DNA from: Streptomyces sp. NBC_01283
GTDB taxonomy: Bacteria > Actinomycetota > Actinomycetes > Streptomycetales > Streptomycetaceae
DNA length: 64,000 nucleotides
Assembly: GCF_041435335.1 (NCBI RefSeq)
Contig: NZ_CP108430.1
Location: 6,547,001 to 6,611,000, forward strand
Reading direction: 5' to 3'
Positions 43,333 to 53,223 of the stretch are shown here, one piece after another (position 1 is the stretch's first letter; every line of letters begins with the position of its first letter). Under the pieces are notes generated by a model. The model was not told the origin of the DNA and did not search any database. It saw nothing but the letters and a program-made list of their open reading frames with translations. Made by a program: the position numbers and the translations under genes.

Positions 43333-46029
43333 CTACAGACCGTACTTGGCCCGCGCTTCCTTCACCGCGGAAGCGGGCACCTCACCACGACGGGCGAGCT
43401 GCGCGAGCGAGGCCACGACGATCGACTCGGCGTCGATGCCGAAGTGGCGACGGGCCGCGTCACGCGTGTCCGAGATGCCGAAGCCGTCCGCACCGAGCGA
43501 CGAGTAGTCCTGCTCGACCCACTGCGCGATCTGGTCCGGCACCTGGCGCATGTAGTCGGAGACGGCAAGGACGGGCCCCTGCGCGCCTTCCAGCGCCGTG
43601 CGCACGTACGGGATCCGCTCCTCGCCGCGCAGGATCGCCTCGTCCGCCTCCAGGGCGTCGCGGCGCAGCTCGGTCCAGGAGGTCGCGGACCACACGTCGG
43701 CGGCCACACCCCACTCCTCGGCGAGCATCTTCTGCGCGGCAAGGGTCCAGTGGATGGCCGTACCCGAACCGATGAGCTGGATGCGCGAGGCGTTGGCGGC
43801 GGGGGAGAGCCCCGCCGTCTCGGCCGTGTTGAAGCGGTACAGGCCCTTGATGATGCCCTCGTCGACACCCGCGGGCTTCGCGGGCTGCGGCATCGGCTCG
43901 TTGTAGACGGTGAGGTAGTAGAAGACGTTCTGGTCCTCACCGGGGGCGGCCTCGCCGTACATCCGGCGCAGACCGTCCTTGACGATCGCCGCGACCTCGT
44001 AGGCGAACGCGGGGTCGTACGACATGGCGGCGGGGTTCGTCGCGGCGATCACCGGCGAGTGACCGTCCGCGTGCTGCAGACCCTCACCCGTCAGCGTCGT
44101 ACGACCGGCGGTGGCGCCGACGAGGAAGCCGCGGCCGAGCTGGTCGCCGAGCTGCCACATCTGGTCGGCGGTCCGCTGCCAGCCGAACATCGAGTAGAAG
44201 ATGTAGAACGGGATCATGGCTTCGCCGTGCGTCGCGTACGACGACGACGCGGCGATGAAGTCCGCCATCGAACCGGCCTCGGTGATCCCCTCGTTGAGGA
44301 TCTGGCCGTCCTTCGCCTCGCGGTAGTACATGAGCTGGTCGCGGTCGACCGGCTCGTACGTCTGGCCCTTGGGCGAGTAGATGCCGAGGGACGGGAAGAG
44401 CGACTCCATGCCGAAGGTGCGCGCCTCGTCGGGGACGATCGGCACCCAGCGCTTGCCGGTCTCCTTGTCGCGGATCAGGTCCTTGACGAGACGTACGAAC
44501 GCCATGGTCGTCGCGATCGACTGCGAGCCGGAGCCCTTGTCGAACGAGGCGAACGACTTGTCGGCCGGGGCGGGCAGCGGCGCGAGCGGCTGCGTGCGGC
44601 GGGCCGGGGCCGGACCGCCGAGCGCGGCACGGCGCTCCTGGAGGTAGCGGACCTCGGGGGAGTCGGCGCCCGGGTGGCCGTAGGGCACCTGGCCGTCGAC
44701 GAAGTCGCTGTCCGAGATGGGCAGCTCAAGGAGGTCACGCATGTCCTTGAACTCGTCCACCGTGAGCTTCTTCATCTGGTGGTTGGCGTTCTTGGACTCG
44801 AAGCCCTTGCCCAGCGTGAAGCCCTTGACCGTCTGCGCGAGGATCACGGTCGGCGCACCCTTGTGGGTGAGCGCCGCACGGTAGGCCGCGTAGACCTTGC
44901 GGGCCTCGTGGCCGCCGCGCGAGAGGTGGAAGCACTCGCTGATCTTGTCGTCGCTCAGCAGCTTGCCCAGCTCGACGAGCGCGGGCTCGGAGCCGAAGAA
45001 GTGCTCGCGGATGTAGGCGGCGTCGCGCGTCGCGTACGTCTGGAACTGTGCGTCCGGCACCTCGCGGAGGCGGCGGACCAGGGCGCCGTTCGTGTCGAGC
45101 TGGAACAGCTCGTCCCAGGCGTTGCCCCACAGGACCTTGATGACGTTCCAGCCGGCGCCGCGGAACTGGGCCTCCAGTTCCTGCACCACGCGGAAGTTGG
45201 CGCGGACCGGGCCGTCGAGGCGCTGCAGGTTGCAGTTGATGACGTACGTGAGGTTGTCGAGACCCTCACGGGCGGCCAGCGCGAGGGCTGCCGTCGACTC
45301 GGGCTCGTCCATCTCGCCGTCACCGAGGAACGCCCACACGTGCGACGGGGAGACGTCCTTGATGTTGCGGTTGGTGAGGTAGCGGTTGAACCGCGCCTGG
45401 TAGATCGCCGACAGCGGGCCGAGGCCCATCGAGACGGTCGGGAACTCCCACAGCCAGGGCAGACGGCGCGGGTGCGGGTAGGAGGGGAGGCCGTTGCCGC
45501 CCGACTCCTGGCGGAAGTTGTCGAGGTGCGTCTCGTTCAGACGGCCGTCGAGGAACGCGCGGGCGTAGATGCCGGGGGAGGCGTGGCCCTGGATGTACAG
45601 CTGGTCGCCGGAACCGTCCCCCTCCTTGCCCTTGAAGAAGTGGTTGAAGCCCGTCTCGTACAGCCAGGCGGCCGAGGCGAAGGTGGCGATGTGGCCGCCG
45701 ACGCCGTGCTTGCTGCCCCGGGTCACCATCGCGGCCGCGTTCCAGCGGTTCCACGCGGCGATCCGCTGCTCCATCGCCTCGTCGCCCTCGATCGCCGGCT
45801 CGGCGGAGGTGGGGATGGTGTTGACGTAGTCGGTCTCAAGGAGCTTGGGCAGCGCCAGGCCCGCGCCCTCGGCGCGCTCCAGCGTGCGCCGCATCAGGTA
45901 TGCGGCTCGGTGCGGCCCGGCCGCCTGGGTAACGGCGTCCAGGGAGGCCTGCCATTCGGCGGTCTCCTCGGGGTCGCGGTCCGGGAGCTGGTCGAGCTCG
46001 CTCGGCTGGATTGCGGAGGGGTCGGTCAT
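43333..46029 (-). CDS. aceE: Pyruvate dehydrogenase E1 component (homodimeric)
   Basis: 898 residues, full length for AceE. It decarboxylates pyruvate with thiamine diphosphate and passes acetyl to the E2 lipoyl group. The ThDP/metal motif is [10 protein letters not shown]...[14 protein letters not shown]; other hallmarks are [56 protein letters not shown] and the C-terminal [26 protein letters not shown] precedes the ATG. The 301-bp upstream gap has a GntR-like palindrome, and a GntR regulator gene follows upstream on the same strand. Its partners are the E2 and Lpd encoded at 47-50 kb. Confidence 0.97.
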   Translation of the reverse strand: MTDPSAIQPSELDQLPDRDPEETAEWQASLDAVTQAAGPHRAAYLMRRTLERAEGAGLALPKLLETDYVNTIPTSAEPAIEGDEAMEQRIAAWNRWNAAAMVTRGSKHGVGGHIATFASAAWLYETGFNHFFKGKEGDGSGDQLYIQGHASPGIYARAFLDGRLNETHLDNFRQESGGNGLPSYPHPRRLPWLWEFPTVSMGLGPLSAIYQARFNRYLTNRNIKDVSPSHVWAFLGDGEMDEPESTAALALAAREGLDNLTYVINCNLQRLDGPVRANFRVVQELEAQFRGAGWNVIKVLWGNAWDELFQLDTNGALVRRLREVPDAQFQTYATRDAAYIREHFFGSEPALVELGKLLSDDKISECFHLSRGGHEARKVYAAYRAALTHKGAPTVILAQTVKGFTLGKGFESKNANHQMKKLTVDEFKDMRDLLELPISDSDFVDGQVPYGHPGADSPEVRYLQERRAALGGPAPARRTQPLAPLPAPADKSFASFDKGSGSQSIATTMAFVRLVKDLIRDKETGKRWVPIVPDEARTFGMESLFPSLGIYSPKGQTYEPVDRDQLMYYREAKDGQILNEGITEAGSMADFIAASSSYATHGEAMIPFYIFYSMFGWQRTADQMWQLGDQLGRGFLVGATAGRTTLTGEGLQHADGHSPVIAATNPAAMSYDPAFAYEVAAIVKDGLRRMYGEAAPGEDQNVFYYLTVYNEPMPQPAKPAGVDEGIIKGLYRFNTAETAGLSPAANASRIQLIGSGTAIHWTLAAQKMLAEEWGVAADVWSATSWTELRRDALEADEAILRGEERIPYVRTALEGAQGPVLAVSDYMRQVPDQIAQWVEQDYSSLGADGFGISDTRDAARRHFGIDAESIVVASLAQLARRGEVPASAVKEARAKYGL

Positions 46030-46330
46030 GTCGCCGCCTTCCTGAGTCGGAGGGGGTCCCCTGTTCGGTAAGGGGTGGGGGTGCCCTAGGTCTTTGGCAG
46101 GACAGGGCGTGAGGCCCTGGTGAGAGCCCGTCGAAGACTGTAACTCCGTGATCGATGATCGATCAAAGGGTTGAAGGCGAAAACTCCTTCAGATCAAGAA
46201 AGTAGGCATCCGGTGCCATTAATCCGGGCACGCGGTGCCTTCGATTTAAAGGATCGGTGCAGGTGAGGGCACGTATGAGCGGGCCGGTCACGGATGAGCG
46301 CAGGAGCCCGTGGAGGCCCCCCGAATCACG
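46030..46330 (-). other. aceE upstream control region
   Basis: 301 bp with no supportable gene. It is less GC-rich than its surroundings, with AT-rich patches near 46170-46205 and 46235-46260. It contains the palindrome at 46149, the inverted repeat TGAAGG-n8-CCTTCA at 46173-46192, and presumably the aceE promoter and the end of the GntR transcript. Confidence 0.6.
46149..46165. promoter_or_regulatory. 17-bp palindrome, candidate GntR operator at aceE
   Basis: TGATCGAT-G-ATCGATCA, perfect eight-base arms around one base, 120-136 bp upstream of the aceE start. Odd-length symmetrical sites of this size are typical for GntR/FadR-type dimers; the adjacent GntR gene product is the natural candidate (inference). 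Confidence 0.6.
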
Positions 46331-46954
46331 TCAGGCGCGCGGCGCGCAGCCCAGGACGTGCGCCTTCACCAGCTCGGCGATGGCCGGATCACGCCGCCGG
46401 AACGCCGAGACCAGTGCCTCGTGCTCCTCCGCGTACGACTGCTGCACCGTCCCGAGCCATCGGATCGAAAGCGCGGTGAAGACCTCGATGCCGAGGCCCT
46501 CCCAGGTGTGCAGCAGCACGGAGTTGTGCGCGGCCCGCACCAACTCCCGGTGGAAACCGACCGTGTGCCGCACCTGCGAGGTGCCGTCGGCGGCCCGGTC
46601 CGCCTCGTACAGGGCTTCGACATGGGGCTCCAGGGCCGAGCAGTCCACGGCCAGGCTCTCCGCCGCGAGCTCGGCGGCGATGGCCTCAAGGCCCGCTCGG
46701 ACGGGGTAGCTCTCCTCCAGGTCCGCCGCGGTCAAGTTCCGTACGCGCACGCCCTTGTTGGGCGCCGACTCGATGAGCCGCAGCGTCTCCAGCTCACGCA
46801 GTGCCTCGCGCACGGGGGTCTGCGAGACCTCGAGCTCGACGGCGATGCGCCGCTCCACGATCCGCTCGCCCGGCTGCCAGCGCCCGCTGACGATCCCCTC
46901 CACGATGTGCTCGCGGATCTGTTCGCGCAGCGAGTGAACGACGGGCGCGGTCAT
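46331..46954 (-). CDS. GntR-family (FCD/FadR-type) transcriptional regulator
   Basis: 207 residues. Winged helix at the N-terminus: LREQIREHIVEGIVSGRWQP, GERIVERRIAVELEVSQTPV, REALRELETLRLIES. C-terminal FCD domain with AGLEAIAAELAAES, HTVGFHRELVRAAHNSVLL and EEHEALVSAFRRRD, whose His residues commonly bind a metal and organic acid. GGAGGAG precedes the ATG. It sits immediately upstream of aceE on the same strand, so a role in pyruvate dehydrogenase control by a carboxylate is likely but unproven. Confidence 0.92.
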   Translation of the reverse strand: MTAPVVHSLREQIREHIVEGIVSGRWQPGERIVERRIAVELEVSQTPVREALRELETLRLIESAPNKGVRVRNLTAADLEESYPVRAGLEAIAAELAAESLAVDCSALEPHVEALYEADRAADGTSQVRHTVGFHRELVRAAHNSVLLHTWEGLGIEVFTALSIRWLGTVQQSYAEEHEALVSAFRRRDPAIAELVKAHVLGCAPRA

Positions 46955-47013
46955 GTGGGCTCCTCCGGCGGGGGCACGCCCCCAGGGCGTTGTGACCCCT
47001 AGACAATACGGCG

Positions 47014-47047
47014 ACGCCCCCGTTCGGAAACCTCCGAACGGGGGCGT
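47014..47047 (-). terminator. E2 gene terminator
   Basis: ACGCCCCCGTTCGG pairs exactly with CCGAACGGGGGCGT around six bases, 43 bp after the E2 stop and before the GntR gene. Confidence 0.88.
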
Positions 47048-47089
47048 ACGCCCTGATGAGACGAGTCTTACAGCCCTGGGGCCGTAGAA

Positions 47090-48889
47090 CTACAGGCCGA
47101 GCTCGACCTCGAACTCGCCGGCCTCAAGGATGGCCTTGACCGTGGTCAGGTAGCGGGCGGCGTCCGCGCCGTCCACCAGACGGTGGTCGTAGGAGAGCGA
47201 GAGGTACGTCATGTCCCGCACGGCGATGGTCTCGCCGAGGTCGGGGTGGTTGATGACGACCGGACGCTTCACCGTGGCACCGATGCCCAGGATCGCGGCC
47301 TGGTTCGGCGGCACGATGACCGTGTCGAACAGGGCACCGCGCGAACCGGTGTTGGAGACCGTGAAGGTGGCACCGGACATGTCGTCCGGGGTGAGGCCAC
47401 CGCCACGGGCCTTGCCGGCCAGCTCGGCGGTCTTCTTGGAGATACCGGCGATGTTCAGGTCGCCCGCACCCTTGATGACCGGCGTCATCAGACCCTTCTC
47501 GGCGTCAACGGCGATGCCGATGTTCTCCGAGTCGAAGTACGTGATGGTGCCTTCGTCGTCGTTGATCCGGGCGTTGACGACCGGGTGGGCCTTCAGCGCC
47601 TGGGCGGCGGCCTTGACGAAGAACGGCATCGGGGAGAGCTTGACGCCCTCACGGGCCGCGAACGCGTCCTTCGCCTTGGCGCGCAGCTTCATCAGCTTCG
47701 TGATGTCGACCTCGACGACCGAGGTGAGCTGGGCCTGCGAGTGCAGCGCCTTCATCATGTTGTCGCCGATGACCTTGCGCATGCGGGTCATCTTGACCGT
47801 CTGGCCGCGGAGGGGAGAGGCCTCCAGGGCCGGGGCCTTCGAAGCGGCCGGAGCGGCGGCAGAACCGGCGGCAGCCGGAGCCGGGGCGGACTTCTTGGCC
47901 TCGGCGGCCGCGATGACGTCCTGCTTGCGGATGCGGCCACCGACGCCGGTGCCCTTGACGTCCGACAGGCTCACGCCGTGCTCGTTGGCGAGCTTGCGCA
48001 CCAGCGGCGTGACGTACGCGCCGTCGTCGGCCGGGGAGGCCGGAGCGGCAGGCGCGGCAGGCGCCGACGGGGCCGGGGCGGCGGGCTGCGCCGGGGCGGG
48101 CGCGGCGGGAGCCGGAGCGGCCGGAGCCGCGGGCTGGGCCGGAGCCGGAGCGGCAGCGGCGGGCGCGGCCGGGGCGGCCGGTGCGGGGGCCGGCGCGGCG
48201 GGGGCGGCCGGAGCCGGCTTCTCGGCGGCCGGAGCGGCCGGGGCAGCCGGAGCGGCGGCGGCCGGAGCCGCGCCGGGAGCGCCGACGACGGCGAGCTTGG
48301 CGCCGACCTCAGCGGTCTCGTCCTCGCCCACGACGATCTCGAGCAGCACGCCCGCGACCGGGGAGGGGATCTCGGTGTCGACCTTGTCCGTGGAGACCTC
48401 GAGCAGGGGCTCGTCCTCCGCGACCTCCTCGCCGACCTCCTTCAGCCAACGGGTGACGGTGCCCTCGGTGACCGACTCGCCCAGTGCGGGCAGCGTGACG
48501 TCGGTGCCGGAGGCGCCACCGGCCGGGGCGGCCGGAGCGGCCGGGGCCTCGGCGGCGGGAGCCGGAGCCGCGGGGGCCTCGGCGGCCGGGGCCGGAGCCT
48601 CGGCCTGCGCGGGCTCGGCGGCCGGGGCGGACTCGGCCGCGGGGGCGCCGCTGCCGTCGTCGATGACGGCCAGCTCGGCGCCGACCTCGACGGTCTCGTC
48701 CTCGGCGACCTTGATGGAGGCCAGGATGCCGGCGGCAGGGGAGGGGATCTCGGTGTCGACCTTGTCGGTCGAGACCTCGAGCAGCGGCTCGTCGGCCTCG
48801 ACGCGCTCGCCCTCGGCCTTCAGCCAACGGGTGACAGTGCCCTCGGTGACGCTCTCGCCGAGCGCCGGAAGGGATACGGAAACCGCCAT
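47090..48889 (-). CDS. sucB: Dihydrolipoamide acyltransferase (E2) with two lipoyl domains
   Basis: 599 residues. Two near-identical lipoyl domains (each TDPW-free, with lipoyl Lys in [14 protein letters not shown]) at residues ~1-76 and ~128-205, joined by long Ala/Pro linkers; a peripheral-subunit-binding domain near [20 protein letters not shown]; and a catalytic domain ending in [16 protein letters not shown] with the active-site His. Usually named 2-oxoglutarate dehydrogenase E2 (sucB), but with aceE and lpd around it, and given that actinobacteria share one E2 between complexes, it may well be the pyruvate dehydrogenase E2 (aceF). Follows lpd by 61 bp on the same strand, probably one transcript. 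Confidence 0.92.
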   Translation of the reverse strand: MAVSVSLPALGESVTEGTVTRWLKAEGERVEADEPLLEVSTDKVDTEIPSPAAGILASIKVAEDETVEVGAELAVIDDGSGAPAAESAPAAEPAQAEAPAPAAEAPAAPAPAAEAPAAPAAPAGGASGTDVTLPALGESVTEGTVTRWLKEVGEEVAEDEPLLEVSTDKVDTEIPSPVAGVLLEIVVGEDETAEVGAKLAVVGAPGAAPAAAAPAAPAAPAAEKPAPAAPAAPAPAPAAPAAPAAAAPAPAQPAAPAAPAPAAPAPAQPAAPAPSAPAAPAAPASPADDGAYVTPLVRKLANEHGVSLSDVKGTGVGGRIRKQDVIAAAEAKKSAPAPAAAGSAAAPAASKAPALEASPLRGQTVKMTRMRKVIGDNMMKALHSQAQLTSVVEVDITKLMKLRAKAKDAFAAREGVKLSPMPFFVKAAAQALKAHPVVNARINDDEGTITYFDSENIGIAVDAEKGLMTPVIKGAGDLNIAGISKKTAELAGKARGGGLTPDDMSGATFTVSNTGSRGALFDTVIVPPNQAAILGIGATVKRPVVINHPDLGETIAVRDMTYLSLSYDHRLVDGADAARYLTTVKAILEAGEFEVELGL

Positions 48890-48950
48890 GGTTTCAGTTG
48901 CTCCTTACGAAATTGCGGGAAGTCTAGGTCGTCGCGCCCGAAACTGAAGG

Positions 48951-50339
48951 TCAGTCGTGGGAGTGGAGAGGCTTGCCCGCGAGGGCCAGGTGAGCCTCGC
49001 CCATCGCCTCGTTCTGCGTCGGGTGGGCGTGGATGAGCTGGGCGACCTCGGCCGGCAGCGCTTCCCAGTTGTAGATCAGCTGGGCTTCGCCGACCTGCTC
49101 GCCCATGCGGTCGCCGACCATGTGGACGCCGACCACGGCACCGTCCTTGACCTGGACGAGCTTGATCTCGCCCGCGGTCTTGAGGATCTTGCTCTTGCCG
49201 TTGCCCGCCAGGCTGTACTTGAGGGCGACGACCTTGTCCGCGCCGTAGATCTCCTTGGCCTTGGCCTCGGTGATGCCCACGGAGGCGACCTCGGGGTGGC
49301 AGTACGTCACCTTCGGCACGCCGTCGTAGTCGATCGGGACGGTCTTGAGACCGGCCAGGCGCTCCGCCACCAGGATGCCCTCGGCGAAGCCGACGTGCGC
49401 GAGCTGGAGGGTCGGCACCAGGTCGCCCACGGCCGAGACGGTCGGGACGTTGGTCTGCATGTACTCGTCGACGAGGACGTAGCCACGGTCCATGGCGACG
49501 CCCTGCTCCTCGTAGCCGAGGCCCTGGGAGACCGGGCCGCGGCCGATGGCGACGAGCAGCACCTCGGCGTCGAACGTCTTGCCGTCGGCGAGGGTCACGC
49601 GGACGCCGTCCTGCGTGTACTCGGCCTTCTCGAAGAAGGTGCCGAGGTTGAACTTGATGCCGCGCTTGCGGAACGCGCGCTCAAGAAGCTTCGAGGAGTT
49701 CTCGTCCTCGACCGGCACGAGGTGCTTGAGGCCCTCGACGACGGTGACCTCGGACCCGAAGGACTTCCACGCCGAGGCGAACTCGACGCCGATGACGCCG
49801 CCGCCCAGGATGATCGCGGACTTCGGCACGCGGTCCAGGGTCAGGGCGTGGTCCGAGGAGATGATGCGGTTGCCGTCGATCTCCAGGCCCGGCAGCGACT
49901 TCGGCACGGAGCCGGTCGCGAGCAGCACGTGGCGACCCTGGACGCGCTGGCCGTTCACGTCCACGGAGGTCGGGGAGGAAAGCTTGCCCTCGCCCTCGAT
50001 GTACGTCACCTTGCGCGAGGCGATGAGTCCCTGCAGGCCCTTGTAGAGCCCGGAGATCACGTCGTCCTTGTACTTGTGGACGGCCGCCATGTCGATGCCC
50101 TCGAAGGTGGCCTTCACGCCGAACTGATCGGCTTCGCGAGCCTGGTCGGCGATCTCACCGGCGTGCAGCAACGCCTTCGTGGGGATGCAGCCGTTGTGCA
50201 GGCAGGTACCGCCGACCTTGCCCTTCTCGATCAGGGCGACGTCCAGGCCCAGCTGCGACGCGCGCAGTGCCGCGGCGTAACCGCCGCTACCGCCGCCGAG
50301 GATCACTAGGTCGAAAACGGTGCTGGCGTCGTTCGCCAC
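48951..50339 (-). CDS. lpdA: Dihydrolipoyl dehydrogenase (E3)
   Basis: 462 residues from a GTG with GGAGGA seven bases upstream. FAD site DLVILGGGSGGYAAALRAS, redox disulfide GGTCLHNGCIPTKALLH, NAD site AIILGGGVIGVEFASAW and the C-terminal active-site pair in HAHPTQNEAMGE are intact. It reoxidises dihydrolipoyl groups on the adjacent E2 and makes NADH. Upstream gene of the lpd-E2 operon; its promoter lies in the 313-bp gap after pepA. Confidence 0.97.
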   Translation of the reverse strand: MANDASTVFDLVILGGGSGGYAAALRASQLGLDVALIEKGKVGGTCLHNGCIPTKALLHAGEIADQAREADQFGVKATFEGIDMAAVHKYKDDVISGLYKGLQGLIASRKVTYIEGEGKLSSPTSVDVNGQRVQGRHVLLATGSVPKSLPGLEIDGNRIISSDHALTLDRVPKSAIILGGGVIGVEFASAWKSFGSEVTVVEGLKHLVPVEDENSSKLLERAFRKRGIKFNLGTFFEKAEYTQDGVRVTLADGKTFDAEVLLVAIGRGPVSQGLGYEEQGVAMDRGYVLVDEYMQTNVPTVSAVGDLVPTLQLAHVGFAEGILVAERLAGLKTVPIDYDGVPKVTYCHPEVASVGITEAKAKEIYGADKVVALKYSLAGNGKSKILKTAGEIKLVQVKDGAVVGVHMVGDRMGEQVGEAQLIYNWEALPAEVAQLIHAHPTQNEAMGEAHLALAGKPLHSHD

Positions 50340-50595
50340 GTCACGTCCTCCATGCATGTGCGCCGTACGCCGGACCGCTCTTCCCGGGGGACGACCGGTC
50401 GGTCGGCTGGTATTCGGCCGCTCTTGTTTCGGCCCTGTGGTGGGGGCCCTGTCCTGCCGAGAACCCATCTTCGCACTTGTCGGCGGGAGGTGGGACGGCG
50501 GGCCGGGCTGTGAGACGTCTGATTCGCCACGTCGGGGCGTACCCAGGCGTAGGAACGTACGGATTTCGTTGAGGGCGAAATCGGACAGACGCAGC
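50340..50595 (-). other. Intergenic region upstream of lpdA
   Basis: Part of a 313-bp gap between pepA and lpdA (same strand). No gene seen. It should hold the lpdA promoter; GACCGGTCGGTC near 50395 is a small palindrome-rich patch of unknown meaning. Confidence 0.4.
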
Positions 50596-50629
50596 CCGGG
50601 GCCCGGACATCTGGACGTCCGGGCCCCGG
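50596..50629 (-). terminator. pepA terminator
   Basis: CCGGGGCCCGGAC pairs with GTCCGGGCCCCGG around eight bases, 24 bp after the pepA stop. Confidence 0.85.
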
Positions 50630-50652
50630 CCTGCGTACGAAGGATCAACCGG

Positions 50653-52185
50653 TCAGCCGAGGTCGCCCGCGGCCGTCCGCTCGGCGAGGCGGACCAGGGT
50701 GCGGACCGCGGTGCCGGTGCCGCCCTTGGGGGTGTAGCCGAACGCGCCGCCCTCGTTGTAGGCCGGACCCGCGATGTCCAGGTGCGCCCAGGTGATGCCC
50801 TCGCCGACGAACTCCTGGAGGAAGAGACCGGCCACCAGACCGCCGCCCATGCGCTCGCCCATGTTGGCGATGTCGGCGGTGGGGGAGTCCATGCCCTTCC
50901 TCAGGTGCTCGGGAAGCGGCATCGGCCAGGAGGGCTCGCCCGCCTCCTCGGAAGCGTCGTGGATCGCGGCGCGGAACGCGTCGTCGTTGGCCATGATGCC
51001 GAAGGTGCGGCTGCCGAGCGCCATCATCATGGCGCCGGTCAGCGTGGCCACGTCGACGATCGCGTCGGGGGCGTCCTCGGACGCCTTGGCGATCGCGTCG
51101 GCCAGGACCAGGCGGCCCTCGGCATCCGTGTTCAGGACCTCGACGGTCTTGCCGCTGTACATCCGCAGGACGTCGCCGGGGCGGGTCGCGGAGCCGGACG
51201 GCATGTTCTCGGCGAGCGCCAGCCAGCCGGTGACGTTCACCTCGAGGCCCAGGCGCGCGGCGGAGACGACGGCCGCGAAGACGGCGGCGGCACCGGCCAT
51301 GTCGCACTTCATGGTCTCGTTGTGACCGGCGGGCTTCAGCGAGATGCCGCCCGAGTCGTACGTGATGCCCTTGCCGACGAAGGCGAGGTGCTTCTTCGCC
51401 TTGGACGACGTGTACGAGAGCTTCACCAGGCGCGGCGGGGCCTCCGAGCCGACACCGACGCCGAGGATGCCGCCGTAGCCGCCCTTGGTGAGCGCCTTCT
51501 CGTCCAGGACCTGGACCTTGATGCCGTGCTCCTTGCCGGCCGCGGAGGCGACCGCGGCGAAGGCCTCGGGGTTCAGGTCGTTCGGCGGGGTGTTGATCAG
51601 GTCGCGGGCGCGGTTGAGCTCCTCGGACACGGCGATGGCGCGCTCGACGGCGGTCTTGTACGCCTTGTCGCGGGGCTTGCCGCCGAGGAGGGCGATCTCG
51701 GCGAGGGGGCCCTTGGCGTCCTTGCCGTTCTTGCCCTTGGCGGAACCATTCTCCTTGTAGGCGTCGAAGGAGTACGCGCCGAGCAGCGCGCCCTCGGCGA
51801 TCGCACCGGTGTCCTCGGCGTCCTCGGCGGGCAGCGCGAACGCGGCCTTCTTCGAGCCGGACAGGGCGCGCGCGGCGGTACCGGCGGCGCGGCGCAGGGC
51901 GTCGGTGCCGTACGTCTCGTCCTTCTCCGGCACCGTGCCGAGGCCGACGGCGAGGACGACCGGCGCCTTGAAGCCGGACGGCGCGGGCAGCTTGGTCACC
52001 TCACCCTCGGCGCCCGAGGCACCGAGGGTCTCCAGGACGGACGCGAGCTTGCCGTCGTACGCCTTGTCCACGGCTTCGGCGCCGGCGGCGACGACCGGGC
52101 CCTTGCCGCCCTTCGCCACGCCGATGACGATCGCGTCGGCACGGAGGCCGGACGCGGCGGCGGTGCTGAGAGTCAGAGCAGTCAC
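50653..52185 (-). CDS. pepA: Leucyl aminopeptidase (M17)
   Basis: 510 residues from a GTG at 52185. Cytosolic dizinc peptidase that removes N-terminal residues. The C-terminal catalytic domain has VGKGITYDSGGISLKP, METKDMAGAAAV-like MKCDMAGAAAVFAA, GLALAENMPSG-like LALAENMPSGSATRPGD and the M17 signature NTDAEGRLVLAD, followed by AHLDIAGPAYNEGG. All metal ligands of the family (Lys, Asp, Asp, Asp, Glu) can be placed. Stands alone upstream of cobS's end. Confidence 0.97.
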   Translation of the reverse strand: MTALTLSTAAASGLRADAIVIGVAKGGKGPVVAAGAEAVDKAYDGKLASVLETLGASGAEGEVTKLPAPSGFKAPVVLAVGLGTVPEKDETYGTDALRRAAGTAARALSGSKKAAFALPAEDAEDTGAIAEGALLGAYSFDAYKENGSAKGKNGKDAKGPLAEIALLGGKPRDKAYKTAVERAIAVSEELNRARDLINTPPNDLNPEAFAAVASAAGKEHGIKVQVLDEKALTKGGYGGILGVGVGSEAPPRLVKLSYTSSKAKKHLAFVGKGITYDSGGISLKPAGHNETMKCDMAGAAAVFAAVVSAARLGLEVNVTGWLALAENMPSGSATRPGDVLRMYSGKTVEVLNTDAEGRLVLADAIAKASEDAPDAIVDVATLTGAMMMALGSRTFGIMANDDAFRAAIHDASEEAGEPSWPMPLPEHLRKGMDSPTADIANMGERMGGGLVAGLFLQEFVGEGITWAHLDIAGPAYNEGGAFGYTPKGGTGTAVRTLVRLAERTAAGDLG

Positions 52186-52373
52186 GGTGGTGAATTCTCG
52201 CTTCCGTTGAGTTCCTTGGCCGATGGGGTGGGTCGGCCCGCCCGGCGCCAGCCTAGAACGGGCCGGAAAGGCACCGGACATGAGCCTACGCGCGTCGCGC
52301 CCATTCGATCGTGTCGGCGCAGATTCATCCGTTCGTGTCGGCACATTTATGTTTCAGCCGAAGCATCCGCGAA

Positions 52374-53156
52374 TCAGCCGAAGGCGAGGACGACCAGGGC
52401 CGTCGTGGCCGCGGTCTCGGCCAGAGCGCCGAAGACATCGCCGGTGACGCCGCCGAAGCGGCGCACGCAGTGCCGCAGGAGCAGCTCGGCGGCGCAGAGG
52501 GCGAGGACGACGGCAGCCGCGTACCGCACGCTCCCGTGCGGCCCGAAGGGCACGGCGGCGAGCGCGGCCAGCGCGGTGACGAGCCCCACGGCGAGCAGGG
52601 CCGCGCCGTGCGGAACCGTTCCTGCAACCGCCGCCCCGAGCCCCTCCGGACGGGCCGGGGGGACACCGCGGCGGGCGGCCAGGGTGAGGGCGAGGCGGGC
52701 CGCGGCCGCCGAGACGGCCGCGGCGAGCGCGCCCCGGGTCCATGAGGCCTCGTACAGCTGGAAGAGGACGGCCACTTGGGCGAGCAGGGCGAAGAGCAGC
52801 GTGATCACGCCGAAGGGGCCGACGTCGGACTGCTTCATGATGCGCAGCGCGTCCTCGGCGGGCCTGGCGCTGCCGAGGCCGTCGGCGGTGTCCGCGAGGC
52901 CGTCGAGGTGGAGGCCTCGGGTCAGCGCCGCGGGAACGGCGGCGGTCGCCACGGCCGCCAGGAGGGGGCCCGCTCCCAGGGCCATGAGCGCACCGCCGAG
53001 CGCGGCCGAGCAGAGCCCGACGACGAGACCGGCCGCCGGGGCGCAGAGCATCCCGGCGCGGGCCGCCTCACGGTCCCACTTGGTGACGCGGACCGGGAGC
53101 GCGGTGAGGGTGCCGAAGGCGAAGCGCAGGCCGTCGGCGGGGGAGGTTCGGGGCAC
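52374..53156 (-). CDS. cobS: Adenosylcobinamide-GDP ribazoletransferase (cobalamin synthase)
   Basis: 260 residues from a GTG. Integral membrane enzyme joining adenosylcobinamide-GDP to alpha-ribazole in the last step of B12 nucleotide-loop assembly. Signatures: LRFAFGTLTALPV near the N-terminus, ALTRGLHLDGLADTADGLGS (metal-binding Asp cluster), IMKQSDVGPFGVITLLFALL and a C-terminal FGGVTGDVFGALAE. About six to seven membrane helices. Divergent from the 53224 gene across 67 bp. Its pathway partners cobT and cobU lie 3-6 kb away. Confidence 0.96.
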   Translation of the reverse strand: MPRTSPADGLRFAFGTLTALPVRVTKWDREAARAGMLCAPAAGLVVGLCSAALGGALMALGAGPLLAAVATAAVPAALTRGLHLDGLADTADGLGSARPAEDALRIMKQSDVGPFGVITLLFALLAQVAVLFQLYEASWTRGALAAAVSAAAARLALTLAARRGVPPARPEGLGAAVAGTVPHGAALLAVGLVTALAALAAVPFGPHGSVRYAAAVVLALCAAELLLRHCVRRFGGVTGDVFGALAETAATTALVVLAFG

Positions 53157-53223
53157 CGCGGAAGGTTACCCCGCTGCCTTTTCTCCACCTGCGGAACGCG
53201 GCACCGCCCCGCAGGATGGCCCC

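Noticed and set aside
43444..46071. 875-codon open frame antisense to aceE
   Set aside because: It mirrors a GC-rich gene with strict codon bias; its product is low-complexity Arg/Val/Leu with no domain, and aceE on the other strand is certain.
46149..46165. Terminator hairpin before aceE
   Set aside because: The 17-bp symmetrical element has a one-base centre and AT content too high for a stable stem, and lies in a promoter region; an operator fits better.
47183..49036. 617-codon open frame antisense to the E2 gene, with Gly/Arg/Ser repeats
   Set aside because: It is the antisense reading of the Ala/Pro linkers of E2; no ribosome site or family match.
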